DNA from: Variovorax boronicumulans
GTDB lineage: Bacteria; Pseudomonadota; Gammaproteobacteria; Burkholderiales; Burkholderiaceae_C
Assembly: GCF_029892485.1 (NCBI RefSeq)
Contig: NZ_JARXVG010000001.1
Span: 496,001 to 560,000 of the forward strand
Direction: 5' to 3'
DNA: 64,000 nt
In this document: one piece after another, positions 32,928 to 42,133 of the stretch
Numbering within the stretch: position 1 is the first letter of the stretch
Layout of the letters: the number at the start of each line of letters is the position of its first letter
Program-made: the position numbers and the translations under genes
Notes under the pieces: model-generated
What the model saw: only the letters and a program-made list of their open reading frames with translations
What the model was told of the DNA's origin: nothing
Database searches by the model: none

Positions 32928-35024
32928 TCAGGGCAGCACGGGGTTGGCCGATGCGTTCGCAATGGCCGCATCGGCATCGACGCGCAGCATGAAGCGCTTG
33001 GCCACCAGGTCGTTGGCCGCGCTGGTCACGGCTGCGACGTAGCCGGCCTGGTCGGTGTAGCGCTCCTGCAGAGAGAGCCTTGGGTCGGTCGTGCCGGCGC
33101 GCAGCGCGACCGTCTTCACGAACGGGAAATACGAACCGAAGAGCCCCGCCTGGTCGATGGTGGCCGGCTTGTTCGTGTAGTTCCAGCCGGTGTTGGTGCC
33201 CACGGGCACGGCCACGTCGAGGCTGCGGATGCCGGCGATGTCGTTGCCGTCCGCATCCACCTGCGGCACGAGGATCGCGTAGTCGCGGCCCAGGTACGCA
33301 GGCGGCACCTGGGTGGCGATGCCGGTCTCGTCCTGCGGGCGGTAGCCGGGGCCCCAGTCGAGCAGCGAGTAGGTGTTGACCAGGCCCGTGTAGTTCGCAC
33401 CCGGAATGGCCGGGAACTTGACCTGCGGCGGGCGCACCAGCGTGGCGTCGGCGAGCCTGGGCACCTGGCTGTCGGGTGGCGTCGTTCCCTTCACGACCCA
33501 GTCCTCGAGGTTCTGGTACAGGGCGCGCACGACGGGTATGACGCTGGTGTTCGCATTGGTCGTGTAGAGCGCGCCGGCGCTCGCGCCCGGCAACGATGCA
33601 AGGCCCAACAAGTGGTGCGTGCTCGCGTAGTAGTAGATGCGCGCATTGGCCGGCTGCACGAGGTCGGTGGTGCCCCATGCATCGGTGAGCAGCGGCGAGC
33701 CCTGCAGCACATAGAACTCCGTGCCGCTGAAGCCGATGAAGAGCTTGGGGCAGGTGCCGCTCGCCTCGCAGCGCGAGAGGATGCCGCCGCGGCGCTGGGC
33801 CACGTCGTCCACATAGTCCTTCGAGAGGCCGCGCGTGCCGGCCTGGCCGAAGGCCGTGTGGTCAGTGCGCACGCCGCCGCCGCCACCGGGAATGGAGAAG
33901 CGCATGTTGATGTTGGTCTGCCGCGCGGCGATCTGCGCGAACACGCCGTCGAACACCTTCTGGCCCGCCCGGTCCTCGTTGAAGCCCAGGTGCACGAAGG
34001 TCTTCATGAAGTTGCCGCATTGCGAGACGCCCGATGCGATGGTGTTCCTGATGGCCGCGGCTACGGGGTTGGCCGTGCCTGCCGCATCGCTCGCGTCACG
34101 ATGGAAGAAAGTGATCATGTCGCGCAGCGCGGCAAGGCCGAGGCCCATGACCTTCGGGTCCTTCGCGATGTAGACCAGCTCGTACATGTAGGCCGGGTCC
34201 CATTTGTCCTTGAGGCACACGTTGGTCTCGTCGGGTGTGCCGGGGAACGGCGTACCTGCGCCGCATTTTGCGAACTTCCACTCGCTCGCGGGAATGAGCT
34301 GGCGCGCATCGCCTTCGTTGATGCGGCGCGTGAGCACGTAGCCGGGCCTTGTGTTGTCCAGGCTCGCGGTCGCGTAGGCCTGCATCGCGGCGTTGAACGG
34401 GCCGCCGGGCAGCGGCAGCGAATCGTTCGTCGCGGTGGTGGGCAGCAGTTCGGCGCGGTAGGTGCCGGTGATGCTGCTGCCATCGGCATTCTTCGCGACC
34501 GGCACATTCAGCGTGAGCTTGCCGGCGGCCGCGGGCACGTCGCCCTGCCATGCGGCCGTGAGGAACACGTAGCCGCGCGAGGCGAAGTACGGATCGAGGT
34601 TCACGATGTTGCCGCGGTTCGGCGCGTCGTAGCGCAGCACGCCGCTGGCCTTGCTCATGTCCTTGGGCTTGAAGAGCACGAAGTCCGAGCTGTACTCGAC
34701 CTTGCCGTTGGCGTTGAGCGGTGCGAGCTGCAGGTCTTGAATGATCGCGTTGCGCGCGTCCTTCGGGTCGACCTCGCCGGTGAAGGTGCCGCTGATCTTC
34801 TCGTAGGTGCCCGCGGTGCCGAAGGTGCCGGGCACGTCCTCGGTCTTGGCGATGGCGAGCTTGAATTTCGGCGCGGTGGCGGCCGGGGGTTGCGTGGTTG
34901 GTGGCGGCGTGCCGGCGACGGGCGGCAGCACGAAGCCCCCACCTCCACCGCCGCTACCGCTGCAGGCACTCAGAAAAAGGGCGGCCGAAGCCACCGTGGC
35001 AGCCGCAAGGCTCCAGCGTTTCAT
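32928..35024 (-). CDS. Alpha/beta hydrolase lipoprotein (Abhydrolase_10-like)
   Basis: A 698-aa protein. The signal ends in lipobox L-S-A-C (Cys21), followed by a Ser/Gly linker, so it is probably lipid-anchored outside the cytoplasm. The nucleophile elbow GVSQCG (Ser334) precedes NFMKTFVHLGFNED and KVFDGVFAQIAARQTNINMRF, typical of the large bacterial 'alpha/beta hydrolase domain' family. Substrate is unknown; an ester or lactone is likely. It lies 63 bp after the Bug-type gene and is the last member of the minus-strand cluster beginning at 37997. Confidence 0.85.
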   Translation of the reverse strand: MKRWSLAAATVASAALFLSACSGSGGGGGGFVLPPVAGTPPPTTQPPAATAPKFKLAIAKTEDVPGTFGTAGTYEKISGTFTGEVDPKDARNAIIQDLQLAPLNANGKVEYSSDFVLFKPKDMSKASGVLRYDAPNRGNIVNLDPYFASRGYVFLTAAWQGDVPAAAGKLTLNVPVAKNADGSSITGTYRAELLPTTATNDSLPLPGGPFNAAMQAYATASLDNTRPGYVLTRRINEGDARQLIPASEWKFAKCGAGTPFPGTPDETNVCLKDKWDPAYMYELVYIAKDPKVMGLGLAALRDMITFFHRDASDAAGTANPVAAAIRNTIASGVSQCGNFMKTFVHLGFNEDRAGQKVFDGVFAQIAARQTNINMRFSIPGGGGGVRTDHTAFGQAGTRGLSKDYVDDVAQRRGGILSRCEASGTCPKLFIGFSGTEFYVLQGSPLLTDAWGTTDLVQPANARIYYYASTHHLLGLASLPGASAGALYTTNANTSVIPVVRALYQNLEDWVVKGTTPPDSQVPRLADATLVRPPQVKFPAIPGANYTGLVNTYSLLDWGPGYRPQDETGIATQVPPAYLGRDYAILVPQVDADGNDIAGIRSLDVAVPVGTNTGWNYTNKPATIDQAGLFGSYFPFVKTVALRAGTTDPRLSLQERYTDQAGYVAAVTSAANDLVAKRFMLRVDADAAIANASANPVLP

Positions 35025-35086
35025 GGTTTGTCTCCTTTGTGGTGTCCTGTATTCGCGCGGCGCCGATCTCCGCTACGGCGCGCAGG

Positions 35087-36052
35087 TCACTCGGCTTCGA
35101 TGCCGGCCGCCTTCACGATGCGGCCCCACTTCTGCGATTCGCCGGCTTGGAACCTGGCCAGTTCCTCGGGCGAGGTGGTGAACACCTCGGTGCCGGTGGG
35201 TTCGTAGAAGCCGGTCTTCGCCGACTCGCTCTTCGCGGCCTTCACGAGCAGCTCGTTCAGGCGCTTGACGACGGCGGGCGGCGTCTTCGCGGGGGCATAA
35301 GCGGCGAACCAGTAGCCCATCTCGTAGCCCTTCACGCCGGCCTCGGAAATGGTGGGCACGTCGGGTGCGAGCGGCGAGCGGCTGGCGCTGGACATGCCCA
35401 GCGCGCGCAGCTTGCCGCCCTTCACTTGCGGCAAGCCCGTGGCGGTGTCGGTGATCATCATGTGGATCTGCCCGCCGAGCAGGTCGGTCACGGCCAGCGT
35501 GTTGCTCTTGTAGGGCACATGCAGCAGCTTGATGTCGGCCATCTGCTGCAGCAGCTCACCCGCCATGCGGCTCGACGAGCTGCCGCTTCCGAAGCTGTAC
35601 TTGCCCGGCTCCTTCTTCGCAAGCGCAACGAACTCGGCCACGGTCTTCGCAGGGAACGACGGGTTCACCACCATGATCTGCCCGCCCTTGCCGAGCGCGG
35701 CGATGGGCGCGAAGTCTTTCACCGGGTCGTAGGGCAGCTTCTTGAACAGGTGCTCGTTGGCCGCGTGCGTGGTGTTGGTGGTGATGAGCACGGTGTAGCC
35801 ATCGGCCGGTGCCTTGGCCACGTTCTGCGAGGCGATGAAGCCGCTCGCGCCGGCCTTGTTGTCGATGATGACGGCCTGCTTTGTTTCCGCCGTGATGCTG
35901 TTGCCGAGCGCGCGCGCGATCTGGTCGGTGGCGGTGCCGGCCGCGAAGGGCACGACGAAGGTGATCGACTTTTCGGGGAAGGCCTGCGCGTGGCCCAGCA
36001 GCGGGGCCAGCGCGAGTGCCGCGGTCGCTGCGACTAGAGGAAATCGTTTCAT
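35087..36052 (-). CDS. Bug/TctC-type periplasmic solute-binding protein
   Basis: A 321-aa protein. The signal peptide MKRFPLVAATAALALAPLLGHAQA is followed by the Bug fold: PEKSITFVVPFAAGTATDQIAR, the ligand loop around VIIDNKAGASGFIA, and KLPYDPVKDFAPIAALG. Bug proteins of Burkholderiales bind small carboxylates. No TctA/TctB membrane genes are nearby, as is usual for this expanded family. Being between an AtuA-type operon and a hydrolase suggests it binds their substrate acid. Spacing to neighbours is 46 and 63 bp. Confidence 0.93.
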   Translation of the reverse strand: MKRFPLVAATAALALAPLLGHAQAFPEKSITFVVPFAAGTATDQIARALGNSITAETKQAVIIDNKAGASGFIASQNVAKAPADGYTVLITTNTTHAANEHLFKKLPYDPVKDFAPIAALGKGGQIMVVNPSFPAKTVAEFVALAKKEPGKYSFGSGSSSSRMAGELLQQMADIKLLHVPYKSNTLAVTDLLGGQIHMMITDTATGLPQVKGGKLRALGMSSASRSPLAPDVPTISEAGVKGYEMGYWFAAYAPAKTPPAVVKRLNELLVKAAKSESAKTGFYEPTGTEVFTTSPEELARFQAGESQKWGRIVKAAGIEAE

Positions 36053-36097
36053 TGTTTTGTCTCCGGATGGATGAGTAGGAAAAGTGGAGCGGCGCCG

Positions 36098-36475
36098 CTA
36101 TGGCCCTGCAAGCAACGGTTCAAGCGCGCGCGGTATCTGGATCGGCATGTCGAGCAGCAGGAACGAGAGCGCCTTGCCATGCGCATCGAGGTTCAGCGCA
36201 TCGTTCACGCCACCGTCGAGCACCGCATCGAGCACGAAATTCATCGCATGCAGTTTGGGCAGCACGAAGCGCTGCACGTTCGATGGCGCGCGGTGGCGGA
36301 ACTGCGCGGCCACGCGCTCGGGCGTGAGCTGCTCGAGCAGCAGCGGATAGAACTCGGCGCGCCAGGCGATGACGCTGATGTTGGAACGGTCGCCCTTGTC
36401 GCCGGTGCGGCCGTGGGCGGCGCGGTAAAGAGGGACTTCGATGAGCGGATCGAGCCCTGGCGTCAGGTCGTTCAT
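36098..36475 (-). CDS. AtuA-associated small protein
   Basis: A 125-aa protein from ATG 36475. The motif VPLYRAAHGRTGDKGDRSNISVIA is diagnostic of the small ferredoxin-like-fold domain that accompanies or is fused to AtuA/DUF1446 proteins. ALNLDAHGKALSFLLLDMPIQIP follows at the C-terminus. Here it is a separate gene just downstream of the AtuA gene. Together they probably form one complex in degradation of a branched or terpenoid acid. A REP-type repeat doublet sits in the 130 bp between the two genes. Confidence 0.85.
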   Translation of the reverse strand: MNDLTPGLDPLIEVPLYRAAHGRTGDKGDRSNISVIAWRAEFYPLLLEQLTPERVAAQFRHRAPSNVQRFVLPKLHAMNFVLDAVLDGGVNDALNLDAHGKALSFLLLDMPIQIPRALEPLLAGP

Positions 36476-36486
36476 ACGCGGCCTTG

Positions 36487-36590
36487 CTCCCTCTCCCGCT
36501 TGCGGGAGAGGGTTGGGGTGAGGGTGACTGCCGGGGCCTGTGCATGCTCTCTCATCCCCCGCCTTCTCCCGCAAGCGGGAGAAGGAGCCA
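36487..36590. repeat. REP-like palindrome doublet
   Basis: Two perfect 11-bp-arm hairpins lie 49 bp apart. CCCTCTCCCGC/GCGGGAGAGGG is at 36489-36499/36502-36512, followed by TTGGGGTGAGGG. CCTTCTCCCGC/GCGGGAGAAGG is at 36562-36572/36575-36585. The flanking tails are in opposite orientation, as in REP doublets (BIME-like). It lies inside the AtuA operon between two genes and could modulate mRNA processing or attenuation. Confidence 0.8.
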
Positions 36591-36605
36591 ATACCAACAC
36601 GCCGC

Positions 36606-37997
36606 TCATACCAGGTCCTCCGCATTCATCAATTCGAAGCGCACAGGCACCGATTCGCGCGGCAGCAGGCATGAGAGCGTGTTGAGGCGAGGCGTGAGCG
36701 CCGTGCGCACCCCGCCGCCGCCCGCGGGGCCGCAGGTGTAGAGCGCCATCACTTCGCGTGCCAGGCGTTCGGCCTGTGCGCGGTCTTCGTGCGTGGCCGC
36801 GACGCGCAGGCGCACGTCGCGCAGGCCCGTATCGGGCGTGTCTGCCAATGCGCGGCCGGCGTCGTCGCCGAGGATGCTCAGCGCGCCGATCAGGTCGACG
36901 CGCAATGCGAGGCCGTCGAGCCGCTTGCGCAGCACGTCCGCCGCAAGCCGGGCGCGGGCTTCGGCGCGTGGCCCTGCGTAGGAGATTTCGCCCTCGGCCA
37001 GCCAGCCGCCTTCGTGGCAGACGTTGACCTTGTAGTGGCTCGGCCGTGCGTGGCCGCGCACACCGGAGAGTTCGACGCGGTCCTTGCCGGGCAGCGCGTG
37101 CACCTCGGCATCCGCGATGTCGGCGACCACGTCGGGCGTGAGGTAGGCGCTCGGGTCGTGCACTTCGTACAGCAGTTGTTCCTTCACCGTGGCTTCGCTC
37201 ACGAGGCCGCCGGTGTTGTCGGCCTTGCCGATGGTGCAGTGGCCATCGGCGTCGATCTCGGCAATCGGAAAGCCGACTGCTTCGAGGCCGGGCACGTCCT
37301 TGTAGCCGGGGTCGGCGAAGTAGCCGCCGCAGACCTGCGCGCCGCATTCGAGCAGGTGGCCCGCCATGGTGGCACGGCCGAGGCGGTGCCAATCGTCGGC
37401 GCGCCAGCCGAAATCCGACATGGCCGGACCGACCGTGAGCGACGGGTCGGCCACGCGGCCGCACACGACGATCTGCGCGCCCGCATCAAGCGCGGCGGCG
37501 ATGGGCTCCGCGCCGATGTACGCATTGGCGCTGACAACGCGCAAGCCTTCGACCTGCGCGCCGAGGGCGTCTTTCAACAGCGCGCGGTGCTCTTCGCCCG
37601 AGAGGTCATCGCCCTCCACCACCGCGATGCGTGGCGCATCCGCACCCAGCTCGCGCGCCATGCGGGCGATATGGCGCGCCGCGGCACGCGGGTTGGCTGC
37701 GCCGAAGTTGCTCACGATGCGTATGCCATGTGCAAGGCAACGCGCGAGCACCGGTCGCAGCATGGCATCGAGCAGCGGCTCGTAGCCAGCCTCGGGGTTG
37801 TCACGGCGACGAAGCTGGGCGAGTGCCAGCGTGCGCTCGGCCAGCGTCTCGAAGATCAGAAAGGCGCGCTGCCCGGCGGGCCCATCGGCAAGCCGCGCGA
37901 TCAGCGTCTCGATCACCGGCCCCGCCGCATCGGTGCGGTCGCCGGAGAAACCAGCCGCGCAGCCGATCAGCAAAGGGGGCAGTGATTGGGCATTCAT
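36606..37997 (-). CDS. AtuA (DUF1446) family protein
   Basis: A 463-aa protein. It shows LLIGCAAGFSGDRTDAAG at the start, IVSNFGAANPRAAARH, VVCGRVADPSLTVGPAM, GHLLECGAQVCGGYF, GKADNTGGLVSEATVKEQLLYEVHDP and a GGGG near the end, all typical of AtuA. In Pseudomonas AtuA belongs to the acyclic terpene utilisation cluster, but family members occur widely in other acid-degradation operons and their reaction is unsettled. It is the first gene of an operon with the AtuA partner, a Bug protein and a hydrolase. A divergent LysR gene lies 92 bp away. Confidence 0.9.
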   Translation of the reverse strand: MNAQSLPPLLIGCAAGFSGDRTDAAGPVIETLIARLADGPAGQRAFLIFETLAERTLALAQLRRRDNPEAGYEPLLDAMLRPVLARCLAHGIRIVSNFGAANPRAAARHIARMARELGADAPRIAVVEGDDLSGEEHRALLKDALGAQVEGLRVVSANAYIGAEPIAAALDAGAQIVVCGRVADPSLTVGPAMSDFGWRADDWHRLGRATMAGHLLECGAQVCGGYFADPGYKDVPGLEAVGFPIAEIDADGHCTIGKADNTGGLVSEATVKEQLLYEVHDPSAYLTPDVVADIADAEVHALPGKDRVELSGVRGHARPSHYKVNVCHEGGWLAEGEISYAGPRAEARARLAADVLRKRLDGLALRVDLIGALSILGDDAGRALADTPDTGLRDVRLRVAATHEDRAQAERLAREVMALYTCGPAGGGGVRTALTPRLNTLSCLLPRESVPVRFELMNAEDLV

Positions 37998-38025
37998 CGA
38001 AGGCCAATGTAGGCAAATGGCTGCG

Positions 38026-38058
38026 ATCCGTAAAATCGAAAATCCGGATCAATTGATC
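38026..38058. promoter_or_regulatory. Candidate LysR operator with palindromes
   Basis: ATCCG at 38026 and CGGAT at 38045 form an inverted repeat with 14 bases between. They overlap an ATCCGGAT palindrome and a perfect 12-base GATCAATTGATC (38047-38058). All lie in the 92-bp divergent spacer between the AtuA operon and the LysR gene. The cluster fits recognition and activation sites of a LysR regulator. Confidence 0.5.
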
Positions 38059-38089
38059 TGCATTTCAAATAACAAGGATGCGCGGAGAC

Positions 38090-39001
38090 ATGAAGAAGAC
38101 GCCCGACCTCTCCACGCGGCAGCTGCGCGCCTTTCTCGCACTGGCCGAGCACCGCAACTTCACGCGGGCGGCGCAGACCAGCCATCTCTCGCAGCCCGCG
38201 TTCAGCGCGCTGATCCGCACGCTCGAAGACGCCATCGGCACGCGCCTGTTCGACCGCGACACGCGCAGCGTGCAGCTCACGCCCGAGGGCCGGCTCTTCG
38301 AAGGCTCGGCGCGGCGCCTGCTCGACGACATGGGCAGCGCGATGGGCGACCTGGCCGACCATGTGGAGCGCCGCAAGGGCCGGGTGCGCATCGCCGCCCT
38401 GCCCTCACTCGCCGCGGGCTGGCTGCCCGCGGTGTTCGCGGAGTTCATGCAGGCATGGCCCGGCATCCGCATCGACCTGGACGATGCGCTGTCGGACGCC
38501 TGCGTGGCGCTGGTGCGCAGCGGCCAGGCCGACTTCGCGCTCGCGGCTTCGGGCGCGGCGGCCGACAGCGACCTGCGCGCGCGCGAGCTCTGCACCGACC
38601 GCTTTCACCTGGTGTGCCGCGCCGACCATCCGCTCGCGCACGAGGCGCGGCTCACCGTCAAGAAGATCGCGCCCTGGCCCTTCATCCAGATGGCGCGCAA
38701 CAGCAGCGTGCGGCAGGCGCTCGACGTGGCGCTGCATCCGCTGCGGCTGAATGCGGTGTTCGAGGTGGAGCACCTGGCCACGGTGATGGGCCTCGTGGAG
38801 GCGGGGCTCGGCATCAGCGTGGTGCCGGCGCTCACGCTCTTTCACTTCCGTCGCGAGACGCTGGTGACGCGGCCGCTGCCCCTGCCGGCGCTCACGCGCA
38901 CGCTGTACCTGGTGCAGCGGCGCGAGGGCAGCCTGTCGGTGGCGGCGCAGACGCTGCACGACCTGGTGGTCGCGCGGCTGGGGTCGCTGCAGCTGGACTG
39001 A
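38090..39001 (+). CDS. LysR family transcriptional regulator
   Basis: A 303-aa protein from ATG 38090, which has GGAG five bases upstream; an in-frame ATG at 38078 adds four residues. The HTH is LRAFLALAEHRNFTRAAQTSHLSQPAF. The effector domain starts at GRVRIAALPSLAAGW. It resembles the CynR/Cbl-like group next to Bug genes. It is divergent from the AtuA operon and followed at 39136 by a Bug gene, so it may control both sides. Confidence 0.92.
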   Translation: MKKTPDLSTRQLRAFLALAEHRNFTRAAQTSHLSQPAFSALIRTLEDAIGTRLFDRDTRSVQLTPEGRLFEGSARRLLDDMGSAMGDLADHVERRKGRVRIAALPSLAAGWLPAVFAEFMQAWPGIRIDLDDALSDACVALVRSGQADFALAASGAAADSDLRARELCTDRFHLVCRADHPLAHEARLTVKKIAPWPFIQMARNSSVRQALDVALHPLRLNAVFEVEHLATVMGLVEAGLGISVVPALTLFHFRRETLVTRPLPLPALTRTLYLVQRREGSLSVAAQTLHDLVVARLGSLQLD

Positions 39002-39135
39002 ATCTGCGGCGGGCGCGGCGTGCCATGCCGGCGCGCTATATCTCCCAGTGCGAACACGATATTGCTGCGCGGCGGCGCAGCGGGAATAGTGCGGGCATCG
39101 CGGCACCAGACCGCACACCACCTCCCAGGAGACAC

Positions 39136-40113
39136 ATGAGACATTCCCGCCGCAGCTTCGTCGGCCTGATGCTGACCCTTGCTGCCAGCCGCAGCGCCTT
39201 TGCCGCACCGCCCCGCCCGCTGTCTTCCCGCCCCATCCGCCTGGTCGTGCCTTTCGGCGCGGGCGGCGTGGCCGACCTGGTCGCGCGCAGCGTGGCGCAG
39301 AAGATGTCGGAGTCGATGGGCCAGAGCATCGTGGTCGACAACAAGCCCGGCGCGGGCGGCGTGGTGGCATCGGACACCGTGGCCAAGGCGCCGGCCGATG
39401 GGCACACGCTGCTCCTGATGTCCAACGCCAACGCGGTGAGCGTGGGCCTGTTCAAGTCGCTGCCCTACGACACGGTGAAGGACTTTGCGCCGATCTCGAT
39501 GCTCGGCTACTTCGACATGGCGATCCTCGCGCCGGGCAACGGCAACTTCAAGACGCTGGCGGAGCTGGTGGCCCACGCCAAGGCGAACCCGGGCAAGCTG
39601 AACATCGGCACCATCAACGTCGGCAGCACGCAGCACCTGGCGGGTGAACTCCTCAAGACATCGCTCGGCATCGATGCACAGGTCGTGCCCTTCAACGGCA
39701 CACCGGCAGTGGTGACCGCGCTGCGCGGCAACCAGGTCGATGTGGCGGTGGAAATTCTTCCGCCCGTGCTCTCGCAGATCGAAGGCAAGGCGCTGCGCGC
39801 GCTGGCCGTGATGGGCGAAAAGCGCGCGATCGGGCTGCCCGATGTGCCGACCGTCGCGGAGAGCGGCACGCCCGGTTTCCAGGTCGCCTCGTGGAACGCG
39901 CTGGCCGCGCCTGCGGGCACGCCCGCCGAGGTGATTGCGCGGCTGAACACCGAAGCGCTGGCCGCACTGGCCTCGCCCGAAGTGAAGAAGCGGCTGCAGA
40001 ACCTGGGCGTGGAGCCACGCGGCAGCACGCCGCAGGAACAGGGGCGGCTGCTCGAGAGCGAAATCAAGCGCTGGTCGGCCGTGATCCAGCGCGCAGGCAT
40101 CCCCAAGCAGTGA
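39136..40113 (+). CDS. Bug/TctC-type periplasmic solute-binding protein
   Basis: A 325-aa protein. AGGAGA precedes ATG 39136. The N-terminal RHSRRSFVGLM carries twin arginines, so Tat export is possible, with a cleavage site near AFAA. The fold markers IRLVVPFGAGGVADLVARSVA, VVDNKPGAGGVVASD, SLPYDTVKDFAPISMLG and LPDVPTVAESG are typical. It likely binds the substrate of the hydrolase encoded 8 bp downstream. No transport partners are nearby. Confidence 0.93.
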   Translation: MRHSRRSFVGLMLTLAASRSAFAAPPRPLSSRPIRLVVPFGAGGVADLVARSVAQKMSESMGQSIVVDNKPGAGGVVASDTVAKAPADGHTLLLMSNANAVSVGLFKSLPYDTVKDFAPISMLGYFDMAILAPGNGNFKTLAELVAHAKANPGKLNIGTINVGSTQHLAGELLKTSLGIDAQVVPFNGTPAVVTALRGNQVDVAVEILPPVLSQIEGKALRALAVMGEKRAIGLPDVPTVAESGTPGFQVASWNALAAPAGTPAEVIARLNTEALAALASPEVKKRLQNLGVEPRGSTPQEQGRLLESEIKRWSAVIQRAGIPKQ

Positions 40114-40121
40114 ACCTCGCC

Positions 40122-40997
40122 ATGAAAACCATCGCCCCTCCCCACCCCCGCCCGAGCGCGCCTGTGTTCCGCCTGCCCGCCGGCGCATGCGACGCGCATT
40201 GCCATGTGTTCGGCCCCGGCGACGTGTTTCCGTATTCGGACAACCGCCGCTACACGCCGCCCGATGCGCCCGCCGCCAGGCTGCGCGCGCTGCATGAACT
40301 GCTGGGCATCGAGCGCGTCGTGCTGGTGCAGGCCAGCGTGCACGGCCACGACAACCGCGCGATGCTCGACGCCATCGCGCAATCGCCCGACGCTTACCGC
40401 GGCGTCGCGATGGTGGGCGCGGGCGTGAGCGATGCCGAACTGGCCGCGCTGCACAAGGCCGGCGTGCGCTCGGTGCGCTTCAACTTCGTGCAGCACCTGG
40501 GCGGCGCGCCCGACCTGCCGACGGTGCTGCGCATGGCCGAACGCATCGAGCCGCTGGGCTGGCACCTGGTGCTGCACCTGGATGCGGAAGACCTCGTCAC
40601 CTACCGCGCGTTCCTGGACACGCTGCCCGTGCCCTTCGTCATCGACCACATGGGCCGCACGATGGTCGAGCACGGTCTCGGCCAGCAGGCCTGCGCCATG
40701 ATGCTGGACCTGATGCGCGACGAGCGCGCATGGGTCAAGGTGAGCGGTGCGGAGCGCATTTCGCACACGCTCTCCACGCAAGGCCAGCCATATGCGGATG
40801 CCGTGCCCTTCGCGCGCCAGCTGATCGCCGCCGCCCCCGACCGCGTGCTGTGGGGCACCGACTGGCCGCATCCCAACGTGCGCGAGATGCCCGACGACGG
40901 AAAACTGGTCGACCTGCTGCCGCTGTTCGCCGACGACGCAGTGCAGTTGCAGAAGCTGCTGGTCGACAACCCGACGCGCCTCTACTGGTACGACTGA
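40122..40997 (+). CDS. Amidohydrolase, 2-pyrone-4,6-dicarboxylate lactonase-like
   Basis: A 291-aa TIM-barrel metal-dependent hydrolase. GACDAHCHVFGPGDVFPY carries the first His-x-His, FVIDHMGR the middle ligand, and VLWGTDWPHPNV the catalytic Asp. This set matches the LigI (PDC lactonase)/amidohydrolase_2 family, which hydrolyses lactones or decarboxylates aromatic acids. It is linked to a Bug protein (8-bp gap) and a porin, suggesting uptake and opening of a cyclic carboxylate. The exact substrate is open. Confidence 0.88.
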   Translation: MKTIAPPHPRPSAPVFRLPAGACDAHCHVFGPGDVFPYSDNRRYTPPDAPAARLRALHELLGIERVVLVQASVHGHDNRAMLDAIAQSPDAYRGVAMVGAGVSDAELAALHKAGVRSVRFNFVQHLGGAPDLPTVLRMAERIEPLGWHLVLHLDAEDLVTYRAFLDTLPVPFVIDHMGRTMVEHGLGQQACAMMLDLMRDERAWVKVSGAERISHTLSTQGQPYADAVPFARQLIAAAPDRVLWGTDWPHPNVREMPDDGKLVDLLPLFADDAVQLQKLLVDNPTRLYWYD

Positions 40998-41110
40998 GCG
41001 CCGCCGCGCTCCTCCACCGATACAGCCCCCCGCCGTGGCAGCGCCATGGCGTGCGGCGCGGTGCGCCCGCGCCCTTTGCTTTCAAAGAACAACCGACGAG
41101 GAGACAACCC

Positions 41111-42133
41111 ATGAAACGACTGCTACCCACCCTCGCCCTCTGCAGCGCGGCACACGCCGCGTGGGCGCAAGCCGATGCGCCCGCAGCGAGCGCGCAGGTC
41201 TACGGCCTGATCGACGCCTTCGCCGGCTCGATGAAACGCAGCGACGACCCCGGCCGCACCAAGGTGCTCAACAGCGGCGGCATGACCACGTCGTTCTGGG
41301 GCATCCGTGGCGCCGAGAGCCTGGGCGACGGGCTGCAGGCGCAGTTCGCGCTGGAGAGCTTCTTCCAGGTCGACAGCGGCACCTTCGGGCGCAACAGCAC
41401 CGATCCGTACTTCTCGCGCAATGCATGGGTCGGGCTCGCGGGCGGCTTCGGCCAGGTGGCGCTGGGGCGGCAGACCAATCCGATGTTCGTGGCCAGCGGC
41501 GCGTTCAACCCGTTCGGCACCTCGCTGCAGTTCTCGCCCGTCATGCTGCACACATGGCAGCCGACGTACAACCGCGCGGTGCTCGGCGACAGCGTATGGA
41601 GCAACGCGCTGCAGTACACCTCGCCGACCTTCGCCGGCCTGCGCGCCAGCGTGCTCTACAGCATGGGCGAGGTGACGAACCGCAGCGGCGTGCACAACCT
41701 GAACCTCACGCTCAACTACGCGGCGGGCCCGTTTGCCGCGGTCGTTTCAGTGCAGCAGGCGCAGACGGGGCCGGGCTTCACCACGACCATCCAGCGGCAG
41801 GAGGCTGCGCTCGTCGGCGCCTCCTACGACTTCAAGGTGGTGCAGCTCTACGGCCAGTTGCAGCGCACCCGCACGCCCGACATCCGCACCACGGCCGACA
41901 CGGCGCAACTGGGCGCGGCCGTTCCGGTGGGTGCGGGCCGCTTTCTCGCATCGGTCGCGCGCACAGACCGCAAGGTGCAGCCCGCCACCGAAACGCATCG
42001 CACGACGTGGTCGGTGGGCTATGACCACTTTCTCTCGAAGCGCACCGACCTCTACGCCGTCTACATGCGCGACAAGCTGACGGGCTTCGACGGCCGGGGC
42101 AGTCTGGGCGTCGGCATGCGTCACCGCTTCTGA
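41111..42133 (+). CDS. Outer-membrane porin (Gram-negative type)
   Basis: A 340-aa protein. The signal peptide MKRLLPTLALCSAAHAAWAQA is followed by a 16-stranded-barrel pattern typical of betaproteobacterial trimeric porins: VYGLIDAFAG, FWGIRGAESLGDGLQAQFALES, RNAWVGLAGGFGQVALGRQTNPMF, and the C-terminal LGVGMRHRF ending in Phe, required for barrel assembly. It follows the hydrolase by 113 bp and probably admits the same substrate. Its last 13 bp overlap the end of the convergent LysR gene. Confidence 0.94.
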   Translation: MKRLLPTLALCSAAHAAWAQADAPAASAQVYGLIDAFAGSMKRSDDPGRTKVLNSGGMTTSFWGIRGAESLGDGLQAQFALESFFQVDSGTFGRNSTDPYFSRNAWVGLAGGFGQVALGRQTNPMFVASGAFNPFGTSLQFSPVMLHTWQPTYNRAVLGDSVWSNALQYTSPTFAGLRASVLYSMGEVTNRSGVHNLNLTLNYAAGPFAAVVSVQQAQTGPGFTTTIQRQEAALVGASYDFKVVQLYGQLQRTRTPDIRTTADTAQLGAAVPVGAGRFLASVARTDRKVQPATETHRTTWSVGYDHFLSKRTDLYAVYMRDKLTGFDGRGSLGVGMRHRF

